From an uncultured Eubacteriales bacterium (lineage in GTDB: Bacteria > Bacillota > Clostridia > Oscillospirales > Butyricicoccaceae), in contig CAJKFC010000018.1 in NCBI GenBank assembly GCA_905199135.1, forward strand, positions 1 to 25,274: a stretch of 25,274 bases of DNA. Direction: 5' to 3'. The notes beneath the pieces are model-generated. The model searched no databases, was not told the origin of the DNA, and saw only the letters and a program-made list of their open reading frames with translations. Made by a program: the position numbers and the translations under genes. Positions 7,345-15,745 of the stretch are shown here, piece after piece; the stretch's first letter is position 1; every line of letters starts with the position of its first letter.

Positions 7345-9834
7345 ATGGCTAAATATAAACTTTCCGAGCTGGCAAAAGATTTTGCCGTTGCCAATAAAGT
7401 TATAACAGATATTTTAAGCAAATACGGCAAAACGCCGAAAAGCGCTTCTCAGTCTCTCGACGAAAGCGAAATAAATATAGTTATGGAAGTTATGACCCAG
7501 CAGAATCAGGTCAAGAATATAGATGAAGCTGCGGCCGAGCTCAAGGCAAAAGCCTTGGCTGAAAAACAGGAAAAAACGGCGGAAGTCAAGACAGAAAAGA
7601 AAGAAAAAGAGACTTCTGACAAGAAACAGGAAGAGGCGGGGAAGATGGCGAACAACGCTCACGAAGAAAAAGAAAAGACACACAGAGAAAAACCGGCGGC
7701 TGACAAAGGTAAGAGACAGGACAAAAAACCTGCTCAGAATCAGCCTGCCCAGCATCAGAAACCCAGAAATACACAGAACACAAAGCCTGCCGCTCAGAGC
7801 AGCAATCAGCCTGTAAAGAGCGAAAAGGAGAACGAGCCGGTATATCAGAAGGCTCCGAGGGTACACTATGTGGATACAAGAGGAGCCAACATAAATATGG
7901 ACAAATACGACGACAGAACCGAGGAGCTTGTACCGGACAAGGCAAAGGTTCACACACAGTCGGGCAACAAGGAGAAGTTCCGCAAGAACAACCAGCAGAA
8001 GCAGAACCCTTACGCAGGCAACAAGAAGCGTCAGGAGGAGCAGGAGCGTCTCAAAAAGCTCCAGCAGGAGGCTCTTAAAAAGGTACAGCTCAAGGTTCTC
8101 ATTCCCGATGAGATAAGCGTCATGGAGCTGGCCACAAGGCTCAAGAAGAATGTAGCCGAAGTGGTAAAACAGCTTATGAAGCTGGGCGTCATGGCTTCCG
8201 CTTCCCAGATAATCGACTTTGACACCGCGGCCATAGTTTCCGAGGAGTTCGGAGCAAAGGTCACCAAAGAGGTCGTCGTCACCATCGAGGAGAGACTCTT
8301 TGACGAGTCTGAAGACAACGAAGAAGATCTCGTCGAGAGAAGCCCTGTCGTAGTCGTCATGGGACATGTCGACCACGGTAAGACATCTCTTCTGGACAAG
8401 ATCAGATCGACAAATGTTACGGCAGGCGAGGCGGGCGGAATCACCCAGCACATCGGCGCTTACAGAGTGAAGGCGGGCGGAAAGGAAATTACTTTCCTCG
8501 ACACACCCGGACATGCCGCATTTACATCAATGAGAGCGAGAGGCGCCAGCGTCACCGATGTGGCCATTCTTGTGGTCGCCGCAGACGACGGTATCATGCC
8601 CCAGACAGTTGAAGCAATAAACCACGCAAAGGCCGCAAATGTGCCCATCGTGGTTGCCGTCAACAAGATGGATAAAGAGGCCGCCAACCCAGACAGAATT
8701 ATGCAGCAGCTCACCGAGTATGACCTCGTTCCCGAGGAGTGGGGCGGATCGACAACTGTCTGCAAAATCTCTGCAAAGACAGGCATGGGCATAGACGAGC
8801 TTTTGGAAATGGTTATTCTGACAGCCGAGCTTCAGGAGCTCAAAGCCAATCCCAACAGAGCGGCCAAGGGTACTGTCATCGAGGCCAAGCTCGACAGAGG
8901 AAGAGGCCCCGTCGCCACAGTGCTCGTTCAGAACGGTACACTCAGAAGCGGAGATATCATCATCGCGGGCAAGGCTGTCGGCCGTGTGCGTGCCATGGTG
9001 GACGACAAGCACAAGAAGATAGACAAGGCAGGACCTTCCGTGCCTGTTGAGATAATCGGTTTGGGCGAGGTCCCCGAGGCAGGCGATATTTTCTACGCCG
9101 TTGAGGACGAGAGAATGGCCAGAACTCTTGCCGAAAAGCGCAAGGAGGAGGAAAAGGCCGAAAAAGCCAAGCAGATGCAGAAGGTTACGCTTGACAACCT
9201 CTTCTCCCATATTGAGCAGGGCGCTATCAAGGACCTCAATGTCATAGTTAAGGCCGATGTCCACGGCTCTGCCGAGGCGGTCAAGGCATCTCTTGAAAAG
9301 CTCTCCAACGACGAGGTCAGAGTCAAGGTAATTCACTCTGCTGTCGGCGGAATCAACGACACCGATGTCATGCTGGCGTCGGCAAGTAACGCAATCATAG
9401 TCGGATTTAATGTAAGACCCGAGACAGGCGCCGCCGAAAACGCAGCGAGAGCCGAGGTCGATATCAGACTTTACAGCATAATCTACGACTGCATCGAGGA
9501 GATCGAGAAGGCCATGAAGGGTATGCTCGCTCCCAAGTTTAAAGAGGTCGTATACGGTCACGCCGAAGTCCGTCAGACCTATAAGGTTTCGGGAGTCGGA
9601 ACAATCGCGGGCTGCTATGTGACCGACGGTAAGATCAAGAACAACGCCGAAGTCAGAATCGTACGCGACAGCATTGTCATCTATACAGGAGCTCTCGCAG
9701 CCTTGAGGCGCTTTAAGGACGATGTCAAAGAGGTTTCGTCCGGCTATGAGTGCGGCATGAGCTTTGAGAGATACAACGATATCAAGGTGGACGATGTCAT
9801 CGAGTGCTTCGGTCAGGAACAGATAGAGGTATAA
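7345..9834 (+). CDS. infB: Translation initiation factor IF-2
   Basis: An 829-residue GTPase that places initiator tRNA on the 30S subunit and promotes subunit joining. An IF2_N domain lies at 1-50 (KYKLSELAKDF). A long Lys/Glu/Gln/Ala-rich disordered linker (about 60-235) and a second IF2_N domain (about 250-320, DEISVMELATRLKKNVAEVV) come next. The G domain has all five motifs: GHVDHGKTSL, a Thr-containing GGITQHIGAY, DTPGH, NKMD and SAKTG. Domains II-IV close with the typical VKEVSSGYECGMSFERYND. The start ATG at 7345 has AAAGGAG upstream; the frame is open further upstream (to 7204), but that stretch overlaps ylxQ in another frame. The gene ends 1 nt before rbfA. Confidence 0.98.
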   Translation: MAKYKLSELAKDFAVANKVITDILSKYGKTPKSASQSLDESEINIVMEVMTQQNQVKNIDEAAAELKAKALAEKQEKTAEVKTEKKEKETSDKKQEEAGKMANNAHEEKEKTHREKPAADKGKRQDKKPAQNQPAQHQKPRNTQNTKPAAQSSNQPVKSEKENEPVYQKAPRVHYVDTRGANINMDKYDDRTEELVPDKAKVHTQSGNKEKFRKNNQQKQNPYAGNKKRQEEQERLKKLQQEALKKVQLKVLIPDEISVMELATRLKKNVAEVVKQLMKLGVMASASQIIDFDTAAIVSEEFGAKVTKEVVVTIEERLFDESEDNEEDLVERSPVVVVMGHVDHGKTSLLDKIRSTNVTAGEAGGITQHIGAYRVKAGGKEITFLDTPGHAAFTSMRARGASVTDVAILVVAADDGIMPQTVEAINHAKAANVPIVVAVNKMDKEAANPDRIMQQLTEYDLVPEEWGGSTTVCKISAKTGMGIDELLEMVILTAELQELKANPNRAAKGTVIEAKLDRGRGPVATVLVQNGTLRSGDIIIAGKAVGRVRAMVDDKHKKIDKAGPSVPVEIIGLGEVPEAGDIFYAVEDERMARTLAEKRKEEEKAEKAKQMQKVTLDNLFSHIEQGAIKDLNVIVKADVHGSAEAVKASLEKLSNDEVRVKVIHSAVGGINDTDVMLASASNAIIVGFNVRPETGAAENAARAEVDIRLYSIIYDCIEEIEKAMKGMLAPKFKEVVYGHAEVRQTYKVSGVGTIAGCYVTDGKIKNNAEVRIVRDSIVIYTGALAALRRFKDDVKEVSSGYECGMSFERYNDIKVDDVIECFGQEQIEV

Positions 9835-9835
9835 T

Positions 9836-10216
9836 ATGGCAAACAACAGACCGGGACGCATAAACGACGAGGTTATGAAGGCCCTGTCGGAAGGTCTCAG
9901 AAAAATAAAGGACCCTCGCATAAGCGATAATTTCCTCAGCATAGTGAGGTGCGAGGTAACAAAGGATCTGCGCTGGTGCACGGTCTATATCAGCGCTTTG
10001 GGCGAGATCGACAAAAAAGAGCTCATGAAGGGGCTGAAATCGGCCTCGGGCTTTTTGAGAAGAGAGCTGGCCCACATGGTAGATCTCAGATACACACCTG
10101 AATTGGTGTTCAAAATAGATGATTCGATAGCTCACGGAGCAAAGATATCTAAACTCATAGACGACGCCATGAAAACGGTGGCGCCTTTGGAGGAAGAGGA
10201 GAATACCGAGGAATAG
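9836..10216 (+). CDS. rbfA: 30S ribosome-binding factor RbfA
   Basis: A 126-residue KH-like protein that assists late 16S rRNA maturation and cold adaptation. Diagnostic parts are RPGRINDEVMKALSEGLRKIKDPRI at the N-terminus (conserved R-x-x-x-V and L-x-x-I-x-D-P patterns), VTKDLRWCTVYISALG, and LRYTPELVFKIDDSIAHGAKI near the C-terminus. It follows infB by 1 nt, the conserved arrangement, and its likely ribosome-binding site (ACAGATAGAGG) is inside the 3' end of infB. The acidic tail EEEENTEE is ordinary for the family. Confidence 0.96.
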   Translation: MANNRPGRINDEVMKALSEGLRKIKDPRISDNFLSIVRCEVTKDLRWCTVYISALGEIDKKELMKGLKSASGFLRRELAHMVDLRYTPELVFKIDDSIAHGAKISKLIDDAMKTVAPLEEEENTEE

Positions 10217-10225
10217 TGTATTATA

Positions 10226-10252
10226 AGAGCCGACGGCTTTGCCGTCGGCTCT
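10226..10252 (+). other. Intercistronic hairpin between rbfA and nrnA
   Basis: A 12-bp perfect stem (AGAGCCGACGGC with GCCGTCGGCTCT, TTT loop) lies 9 nt after the rbfA stop. It is followed by CGGGATACC, not a T run, so it is a poor intrinsic terminator. It may act as an RNA-processing or 3'-end stabilising hairpin, or as a weak terminator. No promoter is visible between it and nrnA, so the operon probably continues. Confidence 0.6.
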
Positions 10253-10289
10253 CGGGATACCTATAACTGTAAAAAACAGGAGGCCTTTA

Positions 10290-11270
10290 ATGTACAAGCT
10301 TACAATGGAAGATGTGCTGATGCTTCTTTCCTATAATGATCGTTTTTTAATTTTAACACATAAAAAACCCGACGGAGATACTTTAGGCAGTGCTGTTGCT
10401 CTGTGTATTGCTCTGAGACAGAGGGGAAAGACTGCGTATATAAAGAACAGCGGAGAGATAACGAGAAGATTTTACGACATGTGCAGCCCTTATTTCGAGC
10501 CCGAAGGATTTGAGCCGCTTTTTGTCGCCAGCGTCGACATAGCCGATGTAAAACTGCTGCCCGACAACTGCGCGCAGTATAAGGACGACATAATGCTCTC
10601 TGTCGATCACCATCCGTCAAACACACAGTTTGCGGGACACAACTATGTGGTGGACAGCGCCGCCGCCACAGGTGAGATCATATATGATATTTTGGAAAAG
10701 CTGGGCACAGAGCTGACAAAAGACATAATGACCGCGATATATGTTGCGGTCAGCACCGATACCGGCTGCTTCAGATATTCCAACACCACAAAGGAATCTC
10801 ACATTATAGCCGCCAAGGCCATCGAGGCAGGGGTGGATTTCCCCTATCTCAACAAGATACTTTTTGATACAAAGAGCATGGCCAGAATGAATCTTGAAAA
10901 ATGCCTTTATCAGAATACAAAGTACTATTTTGACAAATCGGCAGCTGTGGGAATTCTGCAAAGAGCCGTTATAGACGAATGTGAAGCCACCGAGGACGAT
11001 ATGGAAAACATCTCGTCATACCTCAGAAAAATAGAGGGTATCGAGTGCGCCGCTACAGCCATTGAACAGAAAAACGGAGATTTGAAATTCTCTCTCAGAT
11101 CGGGTGAGACCATAGATGTCTCTGCCGTGGCTCAGGCCATGGGCGGCGGGGGACATAAGAGAGCGGCAGGCTTTGTCATAAAGCACGGCGAGAACACAGA
11201 GGAAAAAATAGCTCAGCTCCTCGAAGAAATAGGAAAACAGATGGGTGAAAGCAGGACAATGCATGTATAA
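10290..11270 (+). CDS. nrnA: DHH/DHHA1 phosphoesterase, NrnA-like (nanoRNase / pAp phosphatase)
   Basis: A 326-residue DHH-DHHA1 phosphoesterase. NrnA proteins degrade 2-5 nt RNAs and often dephosphorylate 3'-phosphoadenosine 5'-phosphate using Mn ions. The DHH domain shows THKKPDGDTLGSA (about 31-43), SVDHHPSN with the name-giving DHH, and DTGCFRYSNT. The DHHA1 domain ends with QAMGGGGHKRAAGF. The ATG at 10290 follows CAGGAGG; the in-frame ATG at 10239 lies inside the upstream hairpin and is less likely. Its 3' end overlaps truB by 8 nt. The position between rbfA and truB is conserved in many Firmicutes and suits a role in RNA turnover. The nuclease-versus-phosphatase balance cannot be read from sequence. 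Confidence 0.92.
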   Translation: MYKLTMEDVLMLLSYNDRFLILTHKKPDGDTLGSAVALCIALRQRGKTAYIKNSGEITRRFYDMCSPYFEPEGFEPLFVASVDIADVKLLPDNCAQYKDDIMLSVDHHPSNTQFAGHNYVVDSAAATGEIIYDILEKLGTELTKDIMTAIYVAVSTDTGCFRYSNTTKESHIIAAKAIEAGVDFPYLNKILFDTKSMARMNLEKCLYQNTKYYFDKSAAVGILQRAVIDECEATEDDMENISSYLRKIEGIECAATAIEQKNGDLKFSLRSGETIDVSAVAQAMGGGGHKRAAGFVIKHGENTEEKIAQLLEEIGKQMGESRTMHV

Positions 11271-12165
11271 CGGCATACTTATTGTAGACAAGCCAAATGA
11301 CTTTACATCACATGATGTAATCAGCAAACTTCGCGGAATTTTGAAGATGAGACACATAGGCCATGCGGGAACTTTGGACCCTATGGCGACGGGAGTGCTC
11401 ATAGTGCTTTTGGGAAAAGCCACAAGAGCCAGCGACTACCTAACCGCGGAGGAAAAGGTCTATGAGGCCTCTTTCAAACTGGGAATCACCACGGACACTC
11501 AGGACATAACAGGCACGGTGATAAGAGAAAACCCCGCAGATGTGTCGGAAGAGGCTGTGAAAGAGTGCATAAAGAGCTTCGAAGGCGTGCAGAAGCAGCT
11601 TCCGCCCATGTATTCGGCGGTGCAGGTCAACGGCGCAAGGCTCTATGACCTTGCAAGACAGGGCATAGAGGTGGAGAGAAAAGCCAGGGAAATAGAGATA
11701 CCCTCCATAGAATATCTCGGCAGAGGAGAAGAGGGCGAATACAGAATAAGGGTGTCCTGTTCAAAGGGCACATACATAAGGACTCTCTGCCACGACATCG
11801 GTGAAAAACTGGGCTGCGGAGGCACTCTGACCTCGCTGAGACGAGTAAAGTCGGGGGACTTTACAGAGGATAAGAGCACAGAGCTTTCAGCTATTGAGAC
11901 CATGGGAGAAAGAGTGTCGGAACTCATCATTCCCACAGAATATGCCTTTAGAAATTACAATGCCGTGCATGTAAATGAAGAAGGAGCCGTAAGGGCTAAA
12001 AACGGAGCCTTTATATCAAAAAGGCACATAGTCAAAGGCCGTCTGCCCGCCCTCAATGAGGTGGTCACGGTTTTCGGCCCCGAGGGGGAGCTGCTTATTT
12101 TGGGCGAGTGCCGCAATCTGGACAAGGGCGGCAGAGGAATTTTTTGTAAAAAGAGCTTTATTTAA
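11263..12165 (+). CDS. truB: tRNA pseudouridine-55 synthase TruB
   Basis: A 300-residue enzyme that makes pseudouridine 55 in the T-loop of tRNAs. The N-terminus MYNGILIVDKPNDFTSHDV is canonical, and the catalytic Asp39 lies in GHAGTLDPMATGVL. KGTYIRTLCHDIGEKLGCGG and TSLRRVKSGDF follow, then a small C-terminal domain (LPALNEVVTVFGPEGELLILGE). The ATG at 11263 gives the canonical N-terminus; a GTG at 11245 would add six residues. It overlaps nrnA and abuts cca with no gap, so the three are probably translationally coupled. Confidence 0.97.
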   Translation: MYNGILIVDKPNDFTSHDVISKLRGILKMRHIGHAGTLDPMATGVLIVLLGKATRASDYLTAEEKVYEASFKLGITTDTQDITGTVIRENPADVSEEAVKECIKSFEGVQKQLPPMYSAVQVNGARLYDLARQGIEVERKAREIEIPSIEYLGRGEEGEYRIRVSCSKGTYIRTLCHDIGEKLGCGGTLTSLRRVKSGDFTEDKSTELSAIETMGERVSELIIPTEYAFRNYNAVHVNEEGAVRAKNGAFISKRHIVKGRLPALNEVVTVFGPEGELLILGECRNLDKGGRGIFCKKSFI

Positions 12166-13515
12166 ATGAGAGATATTTATTTGCCGGCAGAAACCGAGGT
12201 TCTGCTTTCGAAAATTGAAGAGGCCGGATACAAAGGCTATGTGGCTGGAGGAGCGGTCAGAGACCTTTTGAGAGGTATCGCCCCTACCGATTTTGACATA
12301 GCCACTTCGGCTATGCCTGACGAGACCGAGAAGATATTCGCAGACTGCAAAACTTTGGATATAGGCAAAAAATTCGGCACAATAACTGTGTTCTGGCATG
12401 GAGAGCCCTATGAGATAACAACTTTCCGAGCCGAAAGCGGATATACCGACGGCAGGAGACCGAGCGCTGTATCTTTCGGAGAAAGTATTGAGGAAGACCT
12501 CAAAAGGCGCGATTTTACCATAAATGCCATGGCCTTAGGAAGAGACGGGCTGAAAGACCCATTCGGCGGAAGAGACGACCTGCAAAAAGGTATAATCAGG
12601 GCGGTGGGTCAAGCGGAAAAAAGATTTTCCGAGGACGGTCTCAGGATAATGAGGGCTCTTCGTTTTGCCTCGGTTTTGGGTTTTGAAATCGAGGGGGAGA
12701 CTGAGAAAGCAATTTTTGCTTGCAAGGATATGCTGCGCCCTATTTCCAACGAGAGAATAAGGGACGAGCTGTGCAAAATGGCGACAGGAAAGAATTTCAC
12801 AGCAGTTCTCGACAGGTATTTTGATGTATTTACGGTTTTTCTGCCCGAGCTTGCGGCTATGAAGGGCTTTGAGCAGCACTCGAAATATCATGACCTCGAT
12901 GTGTGGCAGCATACTTTAAAGGTCATAGACTCGGTACCCATTGAAAATGAGACGGTAAGGATTGCGGCTCTGTTTCACGATGTTGGCAAACCCGACAGCT
13001 TTTACATGGACGATAAGGGCGCGGGACATTTCAAGGGACATGAGGCGGTGGGCGCAAAAATGGCCCGTGAGATAATGAAAAGACTGCGCTTCTCAAAGGA
13101 CTACACAGACAGCGTCTACAAGCTCATATTGTGGCACAGAGACGAGGAGACTAAGGACGAGTACTGGATCAGAAAAATGCTGGCCAAAATGGGTTCCGAA
13201 CAGCTTTGCAGAGACATTATCCTTCTTTTGAGAGCCGACGCCATGGCGAAAAAAGAGCAGTACAGAGAGGAAGAGAGCTTTAAAAAGGCTTTCGCCGATC
13301 TTGACAGGATAATCGAAAGGGGAGATCCTTACGCTCTTTTCGAGCTTGCCGTCGACGGAAACGACATGCTGGAGCTCAAAATACCCAACCGAAAGATAGG
13401 AAAGGTGCTCAACTGGCTTTTGGAGGAGGTAATGAAAAATCCTTCAGAAAACACCAGGGAAAACCTTTTGAAAAAGGCTTTGCAAAAGGCCGAACAGTTA
13501 AAGAGCAATTCATAA
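12166..13515 (+). CDS. cca: CCA tRNA nucleotidyltransferase with HD domain
   Basis: A 449-residue class II nucleotidyltransferase that adds or repairs the 3' CCA of tRNA. The head domain shows GGAVRDLL (28-35) and the metal-binding DFD (42-44). RRDFTINAMAL and EDGLRIMRALRFA follow, the neck/body motifs that recognise ATP and CTP. An HD domain is present near 271-272 (ALFHDVGKP), with GHEAVGAKMA and ILWHRDEE further on, as in the longer Gram-positive/E. coli-like forms that carry phosphohydrolase activity. The ATG directly follows the truB stop and no strong ribosome-binding site is seen, so it probably relies on coupling. It is the last gene of the operon before a terminator. Confidence 0.95.
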   Translation: MRDIYLPAETEVLLSKIEEAGYKGYVAGGAVRDLLRGIAPTDFDIATSAMPDETEKIFADCKTLDIGKKFGTITVFWHGEPYEITTFRAESGYTDGRRPSAVSFGESIEEDLKRRDFTINAMALGRDGLKDPFGGRDDLQKGIIRAVGQAEKRFSEDGLRIMRALRFASVLGFEIEGETEKAIFACKDMLRPISNERIRDELCKMATGKNFTAVLDRYFDVFTVFLPELAAMKGFEQHSKYHDLDVWQHTLKVIDSVPIENETVRIAALFHDVGKPDSFYMDDKGAGHFKGHEAVGAKMAREIMKRLRFSKDYTDSVYKLILWHRDEETKDEYWIRKMLAKMGSEQLCRDIILLLRADAMAKKEQYREEESFKKAFADLDRIIERGDPYALFELAVDGNDMLELKIPNRKIGKVLNWLLEEVMKNPSENTRENLLKKALQKAEQLKSNS

Positions 13516-13545
13516 AAAACACGGCAGCTGCCGTGTTTTTGTCTG
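13515..13545 (+). terminator. Intrinsic terminator of the rimP-cca operon
   Basis: A perfect palindrome (AAAAACACGGCAG joined to CTGCCGTGTTTTT, 13515-13540) begins at the cca stop codon. It ends in five T residues followed by GTCTGTTTTA. It is symmetric, so it could also act on the other strand, but no minus-strand gene faces it. Confidence 0.85.
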
Positions 13546-13551
13546 TTTTAC

Positions 13552-13580
13552 TTGATTTTAAGATGGGAAATTGGTATAAT
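13552..13580 (+). promoter_or_regulatory. Sigma-A promoter of the hydroxyacid dehydrogenase gene
   Basis: TTGATT (13552-13557), a 17-bp spacer and a perfect TATAAT (13575-13580) lie between the cca terminator and the next gene. The leader would be about 25 nt and contains the CGGAGGA ribosome-binding site. Confidence 0.8.
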
Positions 13581-13611
13581 TAAATAAAAAAATAAATATT
13601 CGGAGGATAAA

Positions 13612-14571
13612 ATGAAAGCTGCTGTCAGAATATCATTTTTAAACGAAAGCATAAAGGAAAGACTTAAGAAAACGGCCGACGAAATAGGCTGTCAGATGGT
13701 GTTTTTGGGAGATGAGGAGCCCGATGTCAAGGACATAGAGGACTGCGATATCCTTTTCGGAAAATTCAAGGCTTCCATGCTTAAAAATGTCAAAAACCTC
13801 AAGTGGTATCAGCTGCCCTCGGCAGGTGTAGACGGCTTTACCGACGATTCCATATACCCCAATCCCGATGTGGTGCTGACAAACGGCAGCGGCGCCTACG
13901 GCGTCACCATAGCCGAGCATCAGATACTTAATCTTCTCATGCTTATGCGAAAAGCTCCCCAGTACATTGAGGGTCAGAAAAACAAGGCGTGGAAAAACTT
14001 GGGCGATGTAAGGTCTATATTCGGCAGCACAATAGCCGTTGTGGGCACAGGAAACCTCGGTTCTGAGTTTGCAAAAAGGGTACAGGCTATGGGCGCAAAA
14101 GTCATAGGCGTCAGAAGAACGGGAAATGCCCTGGAAAATGGATTTGACGAGATGTACAATGTGGCTGAAATCGATGAGGTTCTGCCCAAAGCCGATGTCA
14201 TAGCTCTCAATCTGCCCGGCACTGCCGAGACCAAAAACATACTTACAAGAGAGAGAATTGCCTCCCTCAAATCCAACGCGATCGTCATGAATGTAGGACG
14301 CGGCTCTGCAATAGATCAGGAGGCTTTAAACGAGGCTTTGAGAGAGGGAAAGATAGCGGGAGCGGCTTTGGATGTCACATCACCCGAGCCTTTGCCCGAA
14401 GATCATCCCCTGTGGACGGCTCCCAACACCATAATAACTCCCCATGTGTCGGGCAACTATTCTCTTGAATACACATGTCAGGTGCTTATAGACATATTCG
14501 AGGGCAATCTCATAAAGTTCGCAAAGGGTGAGAAACTCGACAATATAGTCGACAGAAAAGCCGGATACTAA
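13612..14571 (+). CDS. D-isomer-specific 2-hydroxyacid dehydrogenase
   Basis: A 319-residue NAD(P)-dependent dehydrogenase of the D-2-hydroxyacid family, which interconverts 2-keto and D-2-hydroxy acids. The Rossmann motif VVGTGNLGSEFA (G-x-G-x-x-G) is near residue 145. After the second strand comes GVRRTG rather than an acidic residue, which hints at NADPH use. The catalytic triad is visible: Arg in MNVGRGSAID, Glu in TSPEPLPEDHPLW and His in ITPHVSGNY. Its substrate is not clear; hydroxypyruvate/glyoxylate reductase-type activity is possible, and a glycerate kinase lies 2 kb downstream in another unit. It starts at an ATG with GGAGGA and is followed after 1 nt by a GNAT gene, so the two form a pair. 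Confidence 0.9.
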   Translation: MKAAVRISFLNESIKERLKKTADEIGCQMVFLGDEEPDVKDIEDCDILFGKFKASMLKNVKNLKWYQLPSAGVDGFTDDSIYPNPDVVLTNGSGAYGVTIAEHQILNLLMLMRKAPQYIEGQKNKAWKNLGDVRSIFGSTIAVVGTGNLGSEFAKRVQAMGAKVIGVRRTGNALENGFDEMYNVAEIDEVLPKADVIALNLPGTAETKNILTRERIASLKSNAIVMNVGRGSAIDQEALNEALREGKIAGAALDVTSPEPLPEDHPLWTAPNTIITPHVSGNYSLEYTCQVLIDIFEGNLIKFAKGEKLDNIVDRKAGY

Positions 14572-14572
14572 T

Positions 14573-15073
14573 TTGAAGAATTATAGCTTACAGGCTGAAA
14601 ACTGTGTCATAGAGCTGACTGAGGAGGATATTCCGTCTGTTTTGGAGCTTTACCGAACAAATATGGAATATTTCTCTCTTACGGGAGAAAGCCCCGACGA
14701 GGATACGGTAAAAAGCGATATGACCGAGCTGCCAGAGGGAAAGAGCAAAAAGGACAAGCACTTTTTGGGCTTTTTCAGAGTGGGAAGGCTTGAGGGGGTT
14801 CTCGATATATTGGAGGGCTACCCTGATGCAGATACCGTCTATATCGGACTTTTGATGACCGACGGAAGAAAACACCGACAGGGTACAGGCACAGCGATAA
14901 TGAGATATGCCGATGCGTATTTCTTCCAAAATAAATACAAAAAAGTCCGTCTCGCCGTGATAAAAGAAAACCGAATCGCGTTTGATTTTTGGAAAAGTCT
15001 CGGCTTTGATTTTACGGGCGAGGAAAAGCGGTGGCGGAACACAGCCGTCTGCATTATGGAAAAAGAGATATAA
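14573..15073 (+). CDS. GNAT family N-acetyltransferase
   Basis: A 166-residue GNAT-fold protein that would transfer an acetyl group from acetyl-CoA to an unknown amine. The acetyl-CoA loop appears as RKHRQGTGTAIMRYADAYF (R-x-x-G-x-G/A type). The adjoining strand is VYIGLLMTDG, and the late segment VRLAVIKENRIAFDFWKSLGFDFTGE is the familiar GNAT C-terminal pattern. The TTG at 14573 is the likely start because it lies 1 nt after the dehydrogenase stop and gives a full N-terminal strand; no better start is seen. It ends at a strong terminator. Confidence 0.85.
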   Translation: MKNYSLQAENCVIELTEEDIPSVLELYRTNMEYFSLTGESPDEDTVKSDMTELPEGKSKKDKHFLGFFRVGRLEGVLDILEGYPDADTVYIGLLMTDGRKHRQGTGTAIMRYADAYFFQNKYKKVRLAVIKENRIAFDFWKSLGFDFTGEEKRWRNTAVCIMEKEI

Positions 15074-15074
15074 A

Positions 15075-15098
15075 AAAAGACGCCGAAGGGCGTCTTTT
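15075..15098. terminator. Bidirectional terminator between GNAT and ECF S-component genes
   Basis: A 10-bp stem (AAAAGACGCC with GGCGTCTTTT, GAAG loop) starts 2 nt after the GNAT stop and lies 9 nt beyond the stop of the opposing gene. T runs on both strands support termination in both directions. Confidence 0.85.
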
Positions 15099-15106
15099 GT
15101 GTTTTG

Positions 15107-15649
15107 TTATTTGCTCTTGTTCACAGCCTTTTTGAGGGCGGGGACTATAATTACGGCGATGATACCGCCGATGAGAGCAGTTATGAGCTGCGGTGTGCTG
15201 AATGTAGCCGACATGACCGATGCCTGGGGATCGGGCAACTTGAGAACTGTGGGAATGAGAAGCTTTACAATTACAAGATAGAGAGTCAGGAATTTGACGA
15301 CTGCCGCAACGATGGCTGTGACAAGATTATAAGCTATGGAATCCTCTTTTTTGAAAAGCTTCGGTACAAAGTGCCATGCGAGAACGAGGACGACATTTCC
15401 CAGAGCCACGGCGGGCACTATCTGGAAAAGAGCGGGGCCTATGCCGAACATAAAGGCGAAAAACGGCGAGATGGCCGCTACGGCGACGCCGGACCAGAGA
15501 CCTGCGAGAGCTGTCGACAGTATAAGAATGAGATTGACGCAGGAGCCGGTGACAAACTGTCCTATGGCTTTGGTCACATACTGCAATACCACAAGAAGCG
15601 CGATAAATATAGCCGTTTCAGCTATCCATTTTGTTTTAGAAGTTTTCAT
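15107..15649 (-). CDS. ECF transporter S component-like membrane protein
   Basis: A 180-residue very hydrophobic protein with about five to six predicted membrane segments (AETAIFIALLVVLQYV; the 40s-60s; 70-95; LVTAIVAAVVKFLTLYLVIV; ALIGGIIAVIIVPALKKA). The length, the topology and the pattern CVNLILILSTALAGLWSG resemble substrate-binding S components of energy-coupling factor (ECF) vitamin transporters. S components capture a vitamin or metal and share an ATPase/T module, which is not in this window. The substrate cannot be told from sequence, and no riboswitch is recognisable in the roughly 100-nt upstream region. The ribosome-binding site GGGGAAG is 5 nt from the ATG. It is a single gene, divergent from the Crp/Fnr regulator. 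Confidence 0.75.
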   Translation of the reverse strand: MKTSKTKWIAETAIFIALLVVLQYVTKAIGQFVTGSCVNLILILSTALAGLWSGVAVAAISPFFAFMFGIGPALFQIVPAVALGNVVLVLAWHFVPKLFKKEDSIAYNLVTAIVAAVVKFLTLYLVIVKLLIPTVLKLPDPQASVMSATFSTPQLITALIGGIIAVIIVPALKKAVNKSK

Positions 15650-15679
15650 TTTCTCTTCCCCTTAACTGTTTTTAGTGTT

Positions 15680-15700
15680 ATAATATCGGTGTGATATTAT
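15680..15700. promoter_or_regulatory. Inverted repeat in divergent intergenic region
   Basis: ATAATATC and GATATTAT form an 8-bp perfect inverted repeat around a 5-bp GGTGT centre. It lies between the S-component gene and the Crp/Fnr-type regulator, about 30 bp from the S-component start. It could be an operator for the adjacent regulator. The first arm also contains TATAAT without a good -35 at the right distance, so no promoter is called. Confidence 0.35.
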
Positions 15701-15745
15701 GTTTTTATATTGACACTATTATAACAATAATTCTCAAAAAGGTAG

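Noticed and set aside
7560..8080. Lys/Glu/Gln-rich repetitive stretch as a DNA repeat or unusual element.
   Set aside because: It is the ordinary disordered linker of IF-2; no exact repeated unit is visible.
8527..9981. A 484-codon minus-strand frame opposite infB.
   Set aside because: Antisense shadow of IF-2, low-complexity Leu/Asp/Val-rich translation, with no family resemblance.
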